Origin: DAOTEJ01 sp035454085
GTDB taxonomy: Bacteria; Pseudomonadota; Gammaproteobacteria; Burkholderiales; Burkholderiaceae_F
Direction of reading: 5' to 3'
Assembly: GCA_035454085.1 (NCBI GenBank)
Contig: DAOTEJ010000016.1
Location: forward strand, 1-40,474
DNA: 40,474 nt
Shown here: positions 16,140-25,206 of the stretch, piece after piece
Layout: every line of letters starts with the position of its first letter
How positions within the stretch are numbered: the first letter of the stretch is position 1
The notes under the pieces: model-generated
What the model was told of the DNA's origin: nothing
The model's database searches: none
What the model saw: the letters and a program-made list of their open reading frames with translations, nothing else
Program-made: the position numbers and the translations under genes

Positions 16140-16762
16140 GACTCTGGAGCAACTCCTTCGAGAACGACGCCCGCATTCCCGGCGAGTTCGCCTTCGCCGT
16201 GCCCGACGCGGCGCACCACGTGAAGCTCTCGAACAACCGCAATCCCCACCTTGCCTGGGACGACGTGCCCGCCGGCACGCAGTCCTTCGTCCTGGTCTGC
16301 CACGACCGCGACGTGCCCTCGCGCGGCGACGACGTGAACCAGGAGGGACGCGAGATTCCCGCCAGCCTGCCGCGCGTGGACTTCTTCCACTGGACCCTGG
16401 TCGACATCCCCCCCGGCGTGCGCGAGATCGAGGCGGGCAGCTACTCGCGCGAGGTCTCTCCGCGCGGCAAGGGCGGCCCGGCCGCCGCCAACGGCACGCG
16501 CCAAGGCGTGAACGACTACACCCAGTGGTTCGCCAGCGATCACGACATGAGCGGCGACTACTTCGGCTACGACGGTCCCTGCCCGCCGTGGAACGACTCG
16601 ATCGTTCACCACTACGTCTTCACGCTCTATGCCCTGGACTGCGAGCGCCTTGCGCTCGACGGCACCTTCACCGGCGCCCAGGTGCGGCAGGCCATGGCAG
16701 GGCACGTGCTCGCGCAGGCCAGCCTGACCGGCACGTATTGGCTCAATCCGCGGCTGGGCTGA
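16136..16762 (+). CDS. YbhB/YbcL-family (PEBP-like) protein
   Basis: A 208-residue protein with the phosphatidylethanolamine-binding-protein fold of the bacterial YbhB/YbcL family (Raf kinase inhibitor-like). Conserved features are NPHLAWDDVPAGTQSFVLVCHDRD, the ligand-site stretch FFHWTLVDIP, and YDGPCPPWNDSIVHHYVFTLYAL. There is no signal peptide, so it is probably cytosolic. The biochemical role in bacteria is not established. The N-terminal start SNSFENDARIPGEFAF is typical. It overlaps dtd by four bases and is two bases before the phosphatase, so it is in the same operon. Confidence 0.9.
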   Translation: MRLWSNSFENDARIPGEFAFAVPDAAHHVKLSNNRNPHLAWDDVPAGTQSFVLVCHDRDVPSRGDDVNQEGREIPASLPRVDFFHWTLVDIPPGVREIEAGSYSREVSPRGKGGPAAANGTRQGVNDYTQWFASDHDMSGDYFGYDGPCPPWNDSIVHHYVFTLYALDCERLALDGTFTGAQVRQAMAGHVLAQASLTGTYWLNPRLG

Positions 16763-16764
16763 GC

Positions 16765-17409
16765 GTGCAGCCCGCACGGCTCGTCCTCATCCGCCACGGC
16801 GAGACCGAGTGGAACGCCGCGGGCCGGCTGCAGGGCGCGATCGACGTGCCCCTGTCGCAGCTCGGGCTCTGGCAGGCGCAACGCGTGGCGCAGCGCCTGC
16901 GCGGCGAGTCGTTTGCAGCCGTCGTCTCGAGTGATCTCGAGCGCGCCCGGCAGACCGCCACGCCCCTGGCCGCGGCGCTGGGCCTGCCCGTGCAGCCCGA
17001 GCCGCGGTTGCGCGAGCGCGCCTACGGCATCTTCGAAGGCGAGCGCTATGCGGGCCTGGCCGAGCGCTATCCGGCCGAGTGGGCCGTACACCAGGCGCGC
17101 GATCCCGACTGGGTCATTCCCGGCGGCGAGTCCATCGTGCAGCTGCGCGACCGCGTGGCCGAGGCGCTGGACGAGATCGCCCGCCGCTACGCCGGCACTC
17201 AGGTGGCCGTGGTGGCGCATGGCGGCGTGCTCGACGCGGCGTACCGCCTGGCCACCGGGATCCCCTGGCAGGCGCAGCGCAGCCACGCCTTGCCCAACGC
17301 CGGGATCAATCGCCTGAGGGCGCAGGCCGCGCCGCTGGCGCTCGAGATCCTCGACTGGGCTGACGTGGCCCATCTGTCGGACGTGCGCGACGAGCTGAGC
17401 GTGGTCTAG
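16765..17409 (+). CDS. Histidine phosphatase (phosphoglycerate mutase-like)
   Basis: A 214-residue member of the histidine phosphatase superfamily. The catalytic RHGETEWNAAGRLQG is at the N terminus, the second catalytic region RERAYGIFEGERYAGL is in the middle, and the second His in VAVVAHGGVLDAAYR follows. GpmB-like phosphatases and CobC-type alpha-ribazole phosphatases share this architecture; neither can be chosen from sequence, and no cobalamin genes lie nearby. The start is GTG at 16765, two bases after the upstream stop, so translation is coupled. This appears to be the last gene of the tyrS cluster. Confidence 0.9.
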   Translation: MQPARLVLIRHGETEWNAAGRLQGAIDVPLSQLGLWQAQRVAQRLRGESFAAVVSSDLERARQTATPLAAALGLPVQPEPRLRERAYGIFEGERYAGLAERYPAEWAVHQARDPDWVIPGGESIVQLRDRVAEALDEIARRYAGTQVAVVAHGGVLDAAYRLATGIPWQAQRSHALPNAGINRLRAQAAPLALEILDWADVAHLSDVRDELSVV

Positions 17410-17527
17410 CCGCACCGCCGCGCCCGAGCCCGTCCATACCCGCTTGCGTGGGCCGTCCGGCATGGCGACCACGCCGGTTCTTGAGATCGGGCATCACCCG
17501 CGCCGCCCGCCGGCCTAGGCTGGCAGC

Positions 17528-18787
17528 GTGAACCAGACGCTTTCGCAGTTCATCACCTTCGCCGTGAGCGCCGGCCTGGGCCTGCTGGTCGGGCTGGAGC
17601 GCGAGCGCAAGCCGGGCGCCAAGGCAGGGGTGCGCACCTTCACCCTGATCGCGGTGCTGGGCACGCTCGCGGCCCTGCTCACCGACGCCGCCGGCTCGGC
17701 CTGGATCCTGATGGCGCTGGCGCTCGCCGTCGCGGCCACCTTGATCGCCGCCTACGCCAACGATCCGCGTCACGTGGCCGAGGACTCGGGCAGCACCACC
17801 ATCGTCGCCGCGCTCACGGTCTTCGCGCTCGGTGCCGCCAACTACTACGGTTACCGCGTGCTGGCGGTCGGCCTGGGCGTGGGCATGACCGCGCTGCTCT
17901 ACTACAAGGACGAGCTCGAGGGCTTCTCGCAGCGCATCACGGCGCAGGACGTGCGCTCGGCTTTGCAGTTCGCGGCCGTCTCGGCGATCGTGCTGCCCTT
18001 GCTGCCCGACCAGCCCTGGGGCCCGCACGGTGTGCTCAATCCGTTCCGGATCTGGCTCATGGTCGTGCTGATCTCGGGTGTGAGCCTGGCCGGCTACCTG
18101 GCCTGGCGCCTGACGCTGGGGCGCAAGGGACTGGCGCTCACCGGCTTGCTGGGCGGTCTGGTCTCGTCCACGGCCACCACGCTCGCCTGGGCACGGCATG
18201 CGCACGCAAGCCCGCACGGCGAGGCGGCGCTGGCCGTGATCCTGCTGGCCAACGCCACCATGCTGGCCCGCGTGCTGCTGATCATCGTGATCGTCGCGCC
18301 TGGGCTGTGGAGCGCTGCCGCGCTGGTCTTCGGGCTGGCGCTCGCGGGCGCGACACCGGCGGTGCTCTGGCACCTGCGCCGTGCCGGCGCCACCAGCACG
18401 GGCGAGGGCGATCAGTTCAGCAACCCGACGCAGCTTTCGACGGCGCTGGTCTTTGGCCTGGCCTACGCGGGCATCCTGCTGCTGGCCGCGTGGATGTCGG
18501 AGCGCCTGGGCGCCGCGGGCCTGTACGGCGTTGCAGCCGTCTCGGGCCTGACCGACGTGGACGCGATCACGCTGAGCTCCCTGCAACTGCACGCCAACGA
18601 GGCCATCGGCGTGCGCGAGGCAATGAGCGCGATCGTCATCGCGGTCTCGTCCAACCTCCTGCTCAAGGCCGGCATGGTGGCCGTGGCCGGCTCGCTGCGC
18701 CTGGGCTGGCTCACGGCAACGGGATTCCTGGGCGCGTTCCTGGGGCTGGTGCTGGGCCTGTGGGGTGTGCACACCCTCGCCCTATAA
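17528..18787 (+). CDS. MgtC/DUF4010 integral membrane protein
   Basis: This 419-residue membrane protein joins an MgtC-like N-terminal domain (about 10-130) to a C-terminal DUF4010 domain. The MgtC signature GLGLLVGLERERKPGAKAG followed by GVRTFTLIAVLG is clear. About a dozen hydrophobic segments are visible, and SSTATTLAWARHA plus VSGLTDVDAITLSS are typical of the DUF4010 half. MgtC proteins are linked to virulence and low-magnesium survival, but the two-domain members have no settled function. The start is GTG at 17528 with a weak RBS. The stop codon lies within the -10 sequence of the glyA promoter. Confidence 0.88.
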   Translation: MNQTLSQFITFAVSAGLGLLVGLERERKPGAKAGVRTFTLIAVLGTLAALLTDAAGSAWILMALALAVAATLIAAYANDPRHVAEDSGSTTIVAALTVFALGAANYYGYRVLAVGLGVGMTALLYYKDELEGFSQRITAQDVRSALQFAAVSAIVLPLLPDQPWGPHGVLNPFRIWLMVVLISGVSLAGYLAWRLTLGRKGLALTGLLGGLVSSTATTLAWARHAHASPHGEAALAVILLANATMLARVLLIIVIVAPGLWSAAALVFGLALAGATPAVLWHLRRAGATSTGEGDQFSNPTQLSTALVFGLAYAGILLLAAWMSERLGAAGLYGVAAVSGLTDVDAITLSSLQLHANEAIGVREAMSAIVIAVSSNLLLKAGMVAVAGSLRLGWLTATGFLGAFLGLVLGLWGVHTLAL

Positions 18788-18788
18788 T
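18783..18788 (+). promoter_or_regulatory. -10 element of glyA transcript
   Basis: A perfect TATAAT that overlaps the TAA stop of the upstream gene. Transcription would begin near 18795, just before the riboswitch. No good -35 is seen. Confidence 0.6.
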
Positions 18789-18795
18789 TCGCACG

Positions 18796-18897
18796 CCACG
18801 TCCCCGCGTGACTGGCGAACAGGGTGAGTACACCCGGGAAGCGCGGGGCGAAGTGCGCCGGCGAGGCCGGCGCCGCCGCTCGCCTGGGCCGACTCTG
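18796..18897 (+). promoter_or_regulatory. ZTP (pfl-type) riboswitch upstream of glyA
   Basis: ZTP riboswitches sense 5-aminoimidazole-4-carboxamide riboside triphosphate, a signal of folate (10-formyl-THF) shortage, and turn on one-carbon genes. The conserved core is present: P1 CCCCGCG (18802-18808) with CGCGGGG (18842-18848), the internal TGACTGGCGAAC, a P2 hairpin GGGTG-AGTA-CACCC (18822-18835), the returning CGGGAAGC, and, after a variable GC hairpin (about 18854-18873), the separate conserved P3 loop element CGCCTGGGC (18881-18889). glyA is one of its known target genes. The remaining leader contains another GC hairpin near 18905-18930 that could be the expression platform. I see no intrinsic terminator, so control may be at translation start. 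Confidence 0.85.
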
Positions 18898-18959
18898 GCA
18901 CTGCCGCCGCCGCGCACCGGCGGCGCCGTCGCGTCCCACCGCTTACTCACGAGGCCATC

Positions 18960-20216
18960 ATGTTCAAGCGTTCCCACACCCTCGAGCTTGCCGATCCCGA
19001 ACTCTGGTCGGCCGTCACTCGCGAGAACCAGCGCCAGGAAGACCACATCGAGCTGATCGCCAGCGAGAACTACACCAGCCCCGCGGTGATGCAGGCGCAG
19101 GGCAGCCAGCTCACCAACAAGTACGCCGAGGGCTACCCCGGCAAGCGCTACTACGGCGGCTGCGAATTCGTCGACGTGGCCGAGACCCTGGCCATCGAGC
19201 GCGCCAAGCAGCTCTTCGGCTACCCCACGGTGGAGATCGCCGCCAACGTGCAGCCGCACGCCGGCGCGCAGGCCAACGAGGCCGTGTTCCTGGCGCTGCT
19301 CAACCCTGGCGACACGATCATGGGCATGAGCCTGGCCGAAGGCGGCCACCTCACCCACGGCATGGCGCTCAACATCAGCGGCAAGTGGTTCAAGGTGGTG
19401 AGCTACGGCCTGAACGAGCGTGAAGAGATCGACTACGACGCGATGGAGGCCCTGGCCCATCAGCACCGCCCCAAGCTGATCATCGCCGGCGCGTCGGCGT
19501 ACTCGCTGAAGATCGACTTCGCGCGCTTTGCCAAGGTGGCCAAGGACGTCGGCGCGGTGTTCATGGTCGACATGGCGCACTACGCCGGCCTGATCGCCGC
19601 GGGCGTCTACCCCAGCCCCATCCCGCACGCCGACGTGGTGACCACCACCACCCACAAGACCCTGCGCGGTCCGCGCGGCGGCCTGATCCTGAGCAAGCCG
19701 CAGTTCGAGAAGGCGATCAACTCCGCCGTCTTCCCCGGTCTGCAGGGCGGCCCGCTGATGCACGTGATCGCTGCCAAGGCCGTGGCCTTCAAGGAGGCGC
19801 TCACGCCTGAGTTCAAGGCGTATCAGGAGCAGGTGCTCAAGAACGCCGCGGCGATGGCCGACGAGCTCACCAAGCGCGGCCTGCGCATCGTCAGCGGGCG
19901 CACCGAGAGCCACCTGATGCTGGTGGATCTGCGCGCCAAGAAGATCACCGGCAAGGAAGCCGAGGCGGTGCTGGGCCAGGCGCACATCACCGTCAACAAG
20001 AACGCGATCCCCAAGGATCCCGAGAAGCCCTTCGTCACCAGCGGCATCCGCCTGGGCAGCCCGGCCATGACCACCCGCGGCTTCAAGGAAGCCGAGGCCC
20101 GCCTGACCGCCAACCTGATCGCCGACGTGCTCGAGAATCCGCACGACGCCGCGACCATCGAGCGCGTCAAGCGTGAGGTGGCCGCGCTGACCAAGCGCTT
20201 CCCGGTTTACGGCTGA
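18960..20216 (+). CDS. glyA: Serine hydroxymethyltransferase
   Basis: A PLP enzyme that interconverts serine and glycine with tetrahydrofolate and supplies most one-carbon units. The 418 residues are normal in length. The PLP lysine is K233 in VTTTTHKTLRGPRGG, with D204 and H207 in VDMAHYAG and the IELIASENYTSPAV and NKYAEGYPGKRYYGG blocks. Odd point: the cofactor-phosphate loop, normally Ser-Gly-Ser in VQPHSGSQAN, reads Ala-Gly-Ala (101-103, VQPHAGAQAN). The RBS GAGG lies seven bases before the ATG at 18960. A ZTP riboswitch fills the leader, and a strong terminator follows. Confidence 0.97.
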   Translation: MFKRSHTLELADPELWSAVTRENQRQEDHIELIASENYTSPAVMQAQGSQLTNKYAEGYPGKRYYGGCEFVDVAETLAIERAKQLFGYPTVEIAANVQPHAGAQANEAVFLALLNPGDTIMGMSLAEGGHLTHGMALNISGKWFKVVSYGLNEREEIDYDAMEALAHQHRPKLIIAGASAYSLKIDFARFAKVAKDVGAVFMVDMAHYAGLIAAGVYPSPIPHADVVTTTTHKTLRGPRGGLILSKPQFEKAINSAVFPGLQGGPLMHVIAAKAVAFKEALTPEFKAYQEQVLKNAAAMADELTKRGLRIVSGRTESHLMLVDLRAKKITGKEAEAVLGQAHITVNKNAIPKDPEKPFVTSGIRLGSPAMTTRGFKEAEARLTANLIADVLENPHDAATIERVKREVAALTKRFPVYG

Positions 20217-20235
20217 GCACTTGCCGTCGCGCAAG

Positions 20236-20267
20236 CAGAAACGGGCCGCGAGGCCCGTTTCTGTTTT
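20236..20267 (+). terminator. Terminator of glyA
   Basis: A 12-base-pair stem (20236-20247 with 20252-20263), loop GCGA, followed by TTTT. It lies between convergent glyA and katG and may also stop minus-strand reads, though the T-tract on that side is weak. Confidence 0.88.
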
Positions 20268-20282
20268 GGCGTGCCGCTGCGC

Positions 20283-22475
<2,193 letters not shown>

Positions 22476-22552
22476 CTTTGCCTCCTGGGCTGACCGTGAA
22501 TGGGTGAAGCCAGTCTAGGAGGCGGACCGCGCGCGGGTCCAAGCGTGTTTTC

Positions 22553-22567
22553 CTATGGGGCCGATAG
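22553..22567. promoter_or_regulatory. OxyR-like site upstream of katG
   Basis: CTAT-N7-ATAG (22553-22567) is the central half of the OxyR recognition pattern ATAG-N7-CTAT-N7-ATAG-N7-CTAT and also fits the LysR-type T-N11-A rule. The outer tetrads match poorly. It lies 78 bases upstream of katG, next to a possible minus-strand -35 TTGGAC and -10 TAGACT (about 22542 to 22512). Confidence 0.45.
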
Positions 22568-22708
22568 GCGCGTGCCGGCGGGCAGGCGCGCTGGCGAGCG
22601 TCCGCGCCGGGCGTGGCCGCGTCGCGTACACCGGGGCCGGCAGCGCCAGCGGGCCGCGCCGTGCGTGCACTGCGCTTGCGTGCACCGAGCTCCCGCTTGC
22701 AATGCGAG

Positions 22709-23224
22709 CTAGCCGCGGATGAGGTCCACCCAGTGCAGGGCGGCGGCGGTGATGTGCAGCACCAGCAGCGCGGTGCAGATGCGCGCGGCGAGCTTGTGCC
22801 ACTGCCACAAGCTCACCACCGCCTCGCTGCCCTGGGCGAGGAACCAGGCCGCACCGGTGGCTGCCGCGGCGAGCAGGGCGACCAGCAGCAGACCCTCGAG
22901 CGCCGCGAACAAGCCGCCGCCTTCGCTCAATGGCCGCTCGCCGCGCGCGAGCCCCGCCAGATCGCGCCCGGTCTGGGCAAACTCTCCCGCCAGCCAGGGA
23001 AAGTACAGCCGCCAGCCGCCGCCCAGGGTGCAGGCCGCCAGAAAGAGCAGGGCCAGCGGAAGCGCGGCGAAGCCCAGGATCAGGTGCGCGAGGTTGAACG
23101 CGCCCGCCGGCGTGGGCAGCGCGGTGAACATCGCAAGCCAGGGGCTGGTGCCGACCAGCCACAGCGCAGCCAGGGCCAGCGCGGTGTGCAGGGGGCGGCG
23201 CAGGGCCTCGCGCCGGGCACTCAT
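22709..23224 (-). CDS. Cytochrome b/b6-like membrane protein
   Basis: A 171-residue membrane protein with four hydrophobic segments and histidines placed as in four-helix cytochrome b561/b6-type subunits: RRPLHTALALAALWL, FNLAHLILGFAALPL, WQWHKLAARICTAL and VLHITAAALHWVDL. These could bind two b-type haems and link quinone to a partner enzyme. It starts five bases after the stop of hemG, and the two are surely co-transcribed. I infer that it may take electrons from, or tether, HemG at the membrane. A role independent of HemG is possible. The RBS lies within the end of hemG. Confidence 0.8.
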   Translation of the reverse strand: MSARREALRRPLHTALALAALWLVGTSPWLAMFTALPTPAGAFNLAHLILGFAALPLALLFLAACTLGGGWRLYFPWLAGEFAQTGRDLAGLARGERPLSEGGGLFAALEGLLLVALLAAAATGAAWFLAQGSEAVVSLWQWHKLAARICTALLVLHITAAALHWVDLIRG

Positions 23225-23229
23225 CGCGC

Positions 23230-23778
23230 TCAGGCGGGCGCCGCCGCGGGGCGCGCCAGTTCGGCCACCCGCTCGGCAAAGCGCTCCACCTCCTGCCAGT
23301 TGGTGAAGGCCACCTTGGTGTCGAGGTCGGTCGGGCCACGGTTGATCCACATCACCAGCCGCATCATGTGGCGGTCCACCGGGCCGTAGCGCGAGTAGTC
23401 GAGCTCGCCCGCGAACACGCCGAGCAGGCGCGGCTTCCAGGGCGACTGTCCAACCAGGCGCCTGAGGTAGGGGTTGGTCTCGGGCGTGTTGCGATGAGGC
23501 TTGCGCGCCACCAGATTGACCGAGAACAGCGCGCCGGGCCGGGCGTCGAGCGCGGCGCGGTGGCGCTGGATGAACTCGAGCACGCTGGGCTGGTGCTTGC
23601 CGTGCTTGATGCTCGCGCCGATCACGATCGCATCGCAGTCGGCCGGATCGACCCCGGGATCGGTGAGCGCGCAAACGCGGGCGTCCAGTCCGCGCGGCCG
23701 CAGCAGTTCGGCGATGCGCTCGCAGATTCGCTGCGAGAGACCAAAGTTGGTGGAATAGAGCAGCAGTACCCGGGTCAA
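23230..23778 (-). CDS. hemG: Protoporphyrinogen IX dehydrogenase (quinone), HemG type
   Basis: HemG is a flavodoxin-like FMN enzyme that oxidises protoporphyrinogen IX to protoporphyrin IX using quinone. The 182 residues match E. coli HemG in length and in signature: the flavodoxin start VLLLYSTNFGLSQRI, IVIGASIKHGKHQPSVLEF, FSVNLVARKPHRNTPETNPY (the HemG hallmark), and the late DRHMMRLVMWINRGPTD insertion. The C terminus VAFTNWQEVERFAERVAEL also fits. The start is TTG at 23778 with GGGAG upstream, an uncommon start codon. It is followed immediately by a cytochrome b-like gene. Many betaproteobacteria use HemJ instead, so its presence is notable. Confidence 0.9.
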   Translation of the reverse strand: MTRVLLLYSTNFGLSQRICERIAELLRPRGLDARVCALTDPGVDPADCDAIVIGASIKHGKHQPSVLEFIQRHRAALDARPGALFSVNLVARKPHRNTPETNPYLRRLVGQSPWKPRLLGVFAGELDYSRYGPVDRHMMRLVMWINRGPTDLDTKVAFTNWQEVERFAERVAELARPAAAPA

Positions 23779-24040
23779 GTCCGACTCCCGTCGATGCAGG
23801 CGCGGCGAAGGTTAGCGCGAGGACGCGGGGGCGCCGGCTGATCGAGGTCAGCGCCGGGCCTCGGCCCGTGCCATCCGCGTGGGTCCCCGATGGCGGCGCG
23901 CGCCGGCGACCCGGGGTCGCGGCCGGCAAGCGGGCAGGCGGGGAGGGGTTCGCGGGCGGCGTGCCGCGGCCTGCCGCTACGGCGCACCTGCGTCTGGTCC
24001 GACGCGGCGGGCGCCGTGGCGCTCGAGCGGGCGCGCCGCG

Positions 24041-24046
24041 TACACT
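24041..24046 (+). promoter_or_regulatory. -10 element just upstream of nrdR
   Basis: TACACT ends 10 bases before the nrdR ATG. Transcription would start at or within a few bases of the start codon. No Shine-Dalgarno is visible between them. Confidence 0.4.
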
Positions 24047-24056
24047 GCCGTGGCCC

Positions 24057-24530
24057 ATGCGCTGCCCCTTCTGCCACCACGCCGACACCCAGGTGATCGA
24101 CTCGCGCGCCTCGGACGAGGGCGCGACGATCCGTCGTCGCCGCCGCTGCCTGTCGTGCGAGAAGCGCTTCACGACCTACGAGCGCGTCGAGCTGTCGATG
24201 CCGGTGATCGTCAAGCGCGGTGGTGGGCGCGCCGAGTACGGCCGCGACAAGCTGCGCGCCTCGATGATGCTGGCCCTGCGCAAGCGTCCGGTGGCAAGCG
24301 ACGCGGTCGACGAGGCCATCGGCCGCATCGAGGAAAAGCTTCTGAGCAGCGCGCAGCGCGAGGTCAAGAGCGAGAAGCTCGGCGAGCTGGTGATGCGCGA
24401 GCTCAAGCGGCTCGACAAGGTGGCCTACATCCGCTTCGCCTCGGTCTACCGCAGCTTCGAGGACGTGGACGAGTTCGCCGAGGTGGTGCGCGAGGTGCGC
24501 CCCGTGCGCCGTCGCCGCCGCCCATCCTGA
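24057..24530 (+). CDS. nrdR: Transcriptional repressor NrdR
   Basis: NrdR represses ribonucleotide reductase genes in response to the ATP/dATP ratio. The 157 residues show an N-terminal zinc ribbon with C3, C6, C31 and C34 (MRCPFCHH and RRCLSCEKRFTTYE) and an ATP-cone domain (about 49-139, VIVKRGGGRAEYGRDKLRAS to YIRFASVYRSFEDVDEF). In many Burkholderiales nrdR directly follows glyA; here katG, hemG and the cytochrome gene lie between them. The ATG at 24057 has no RBS but a -10 sequence lies directly upstream, which suggests a leaderless or near-leaderless message. Confidence 0.95.
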   Translation: MRCPFCHHADTQVIDSRASDEGATIRRRRRCLSCEKRFTTYERVELSMPVIVKRGGGRAEYGRDKLRASMMLALRKRPVASDAVDEAIGRIEEKLLSSAQREVKSEKLGELVMRELKRLDKVAYIRFASVYRSFEDVDEFAEVVREVRPVRRRRRPS

Positions 24531-24574
24531 GTTTCCCCCGGGGTCTTCCGGGGTCCTGCCCCTGCTCGCCTGGC

Positions 24575-24602
24575 CTTGAAAAGCGGTTCTGCGCGCGCAT
24601 AT
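24575..24602 (+). promoter_or_regulatory. Sigma-32 heat-shock promoter of the Hsp20 gene
   Basis: CTTGAAA (24575-24581) is a perfect sigma-32 -35. CGCATAT (24596-24602) matches the CCCATNT -10 at six of seven bases, with a 14-base spacer. It gives a leader of about 50 bases with a bulged 13-pair hairpin (about 24604-24637). Confidence 0.8.
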
Positions 24603-24656
24603 TGGAATCGAAGGAGCGGGAGGTCCGCTCCGATTCCCACCGCAAGGAGGACAACG

Positions 24657-25100
24657 ATGACCAGCCTGACCGTTCGTCGCGGCGCCTTCGGCCCGCTGTT
24701 CGACGACTTCCTGAGCGACCTGATGCTGTCGCGGCCGGCGTTCTCGTCGGTCGGCGCCCCCGAGGTGCCCACCATCACCCGCGCGCGCATGGACGTGCTC
24801 GACAAGGGCGAGAAGTTCGAGATCACGATGGACCTTCCCGGAGTCAAGAAGGAAGACATCAACGTCTCGATCGAGGGCGCCCGCGTGTCGGTGAACGCCG
24901 AGGCCAAGCTTGAGCGCGAGGTCAAGGAAGGCGAGCGCCTGCTGCACAGCGAGCGCTACGCCGCGAGCTATGCCCGCAGCTTCGAGCTGCCGGCCGAGGT
25001 GACCGAAGAGGCCGCCGAGGCGAAGTTCGAAAACGGCGTGCTCACCCTCGCCCTGCCCAAGCGCGCCCCGGTCGTGAGCCGCAAGCTCATGATCAAGTAG
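24657..25100 (+). CDS. Small heat-shock protein (Hsp20/alpha-crystallin)
   Basis: An ATP-independent holdase chaperone of 147 residues. The alpha-crystallin domain runs from about 42 to 140: ARMDVLDKGEKFEITMDLPG, then GVKKEDINVSIEGARVSVNA and the conserved AKFENGVLTLALPK (the A-x-x-x-n-G-V-L motif). A short C-terminal tail (RKLMIK) contains a partial I/V-x-I-type anchor. The N terminus MTSLTVRRGAFGPLFDDFLS is typical of the proteobacterial class. The RBS AAGGAGG lies before the ATG at 24657. A near-perfect sigma-32 promoter lies upstream and an intrinsic terminator follows, so it is a single-gene heat-shock unit. Confidence 0.95.
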   Translation: MTSLTVRRGAFGPLFDDFLSDLMLSRPAFSSVGAPEVPTITRARMDVLDKGEKFEITMDLPGVKKEDINVSIEGARVSVNAEAKLEREVKEGERLLHSERYAASYARSFELPAEVTEEAAEAKFENGVLTLALPKRAPVVSRKLMIK

Positions 25101-25153
25101 TGCCGGCCCGGCCCGGCGCCGCTGCCTCGCCAGTGGTGGCCCGGGCGGCCTCG

Positions 25154-25183
25154 AGGCCGCGCTCGCGCGCGGCCTTTTTCTTT
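25154..25183 (+). terminator. Terminator of the Hsp20 gene
   Basis: A nine-base-pair stem AGGCCGCGC (25154-25162) with GCGCGGCCT (25167-25175), loop TCGC, followed by TTTTCTTT. Confidence 0.85.
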
Positions 25184-25194
25184 GGCCGGCTCTC

Positions 25195-25200
25195 TACAAT
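25195..25200 (+). promoter_or_regulatory. -10 element just upstream of ribD
   Basis: TACAAT ends six bases before the ribD ATG, so transcription should start at about the A of the start codon. No Shine-Dalgarno precedes ribD. The FMN riboswitch often found before riboflavin genes is absent. Confidence 0.5.
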
Positions 25201-25206
25201 CGCGGC

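Noticed and set aside
24604..24637. ROSE-type RNA thermometer in the hsp20 leader
   Set aside because: The hairpin does not pair with the AAGGAGG ribosome site, which is the defining feature.
25101..25206. FMN riboswitch before ribD
   Set aside because: The spacer is filled by the Hsp20 terminator and a -10 directly before the ATG; no RFN element. None is seen before ribBX either.
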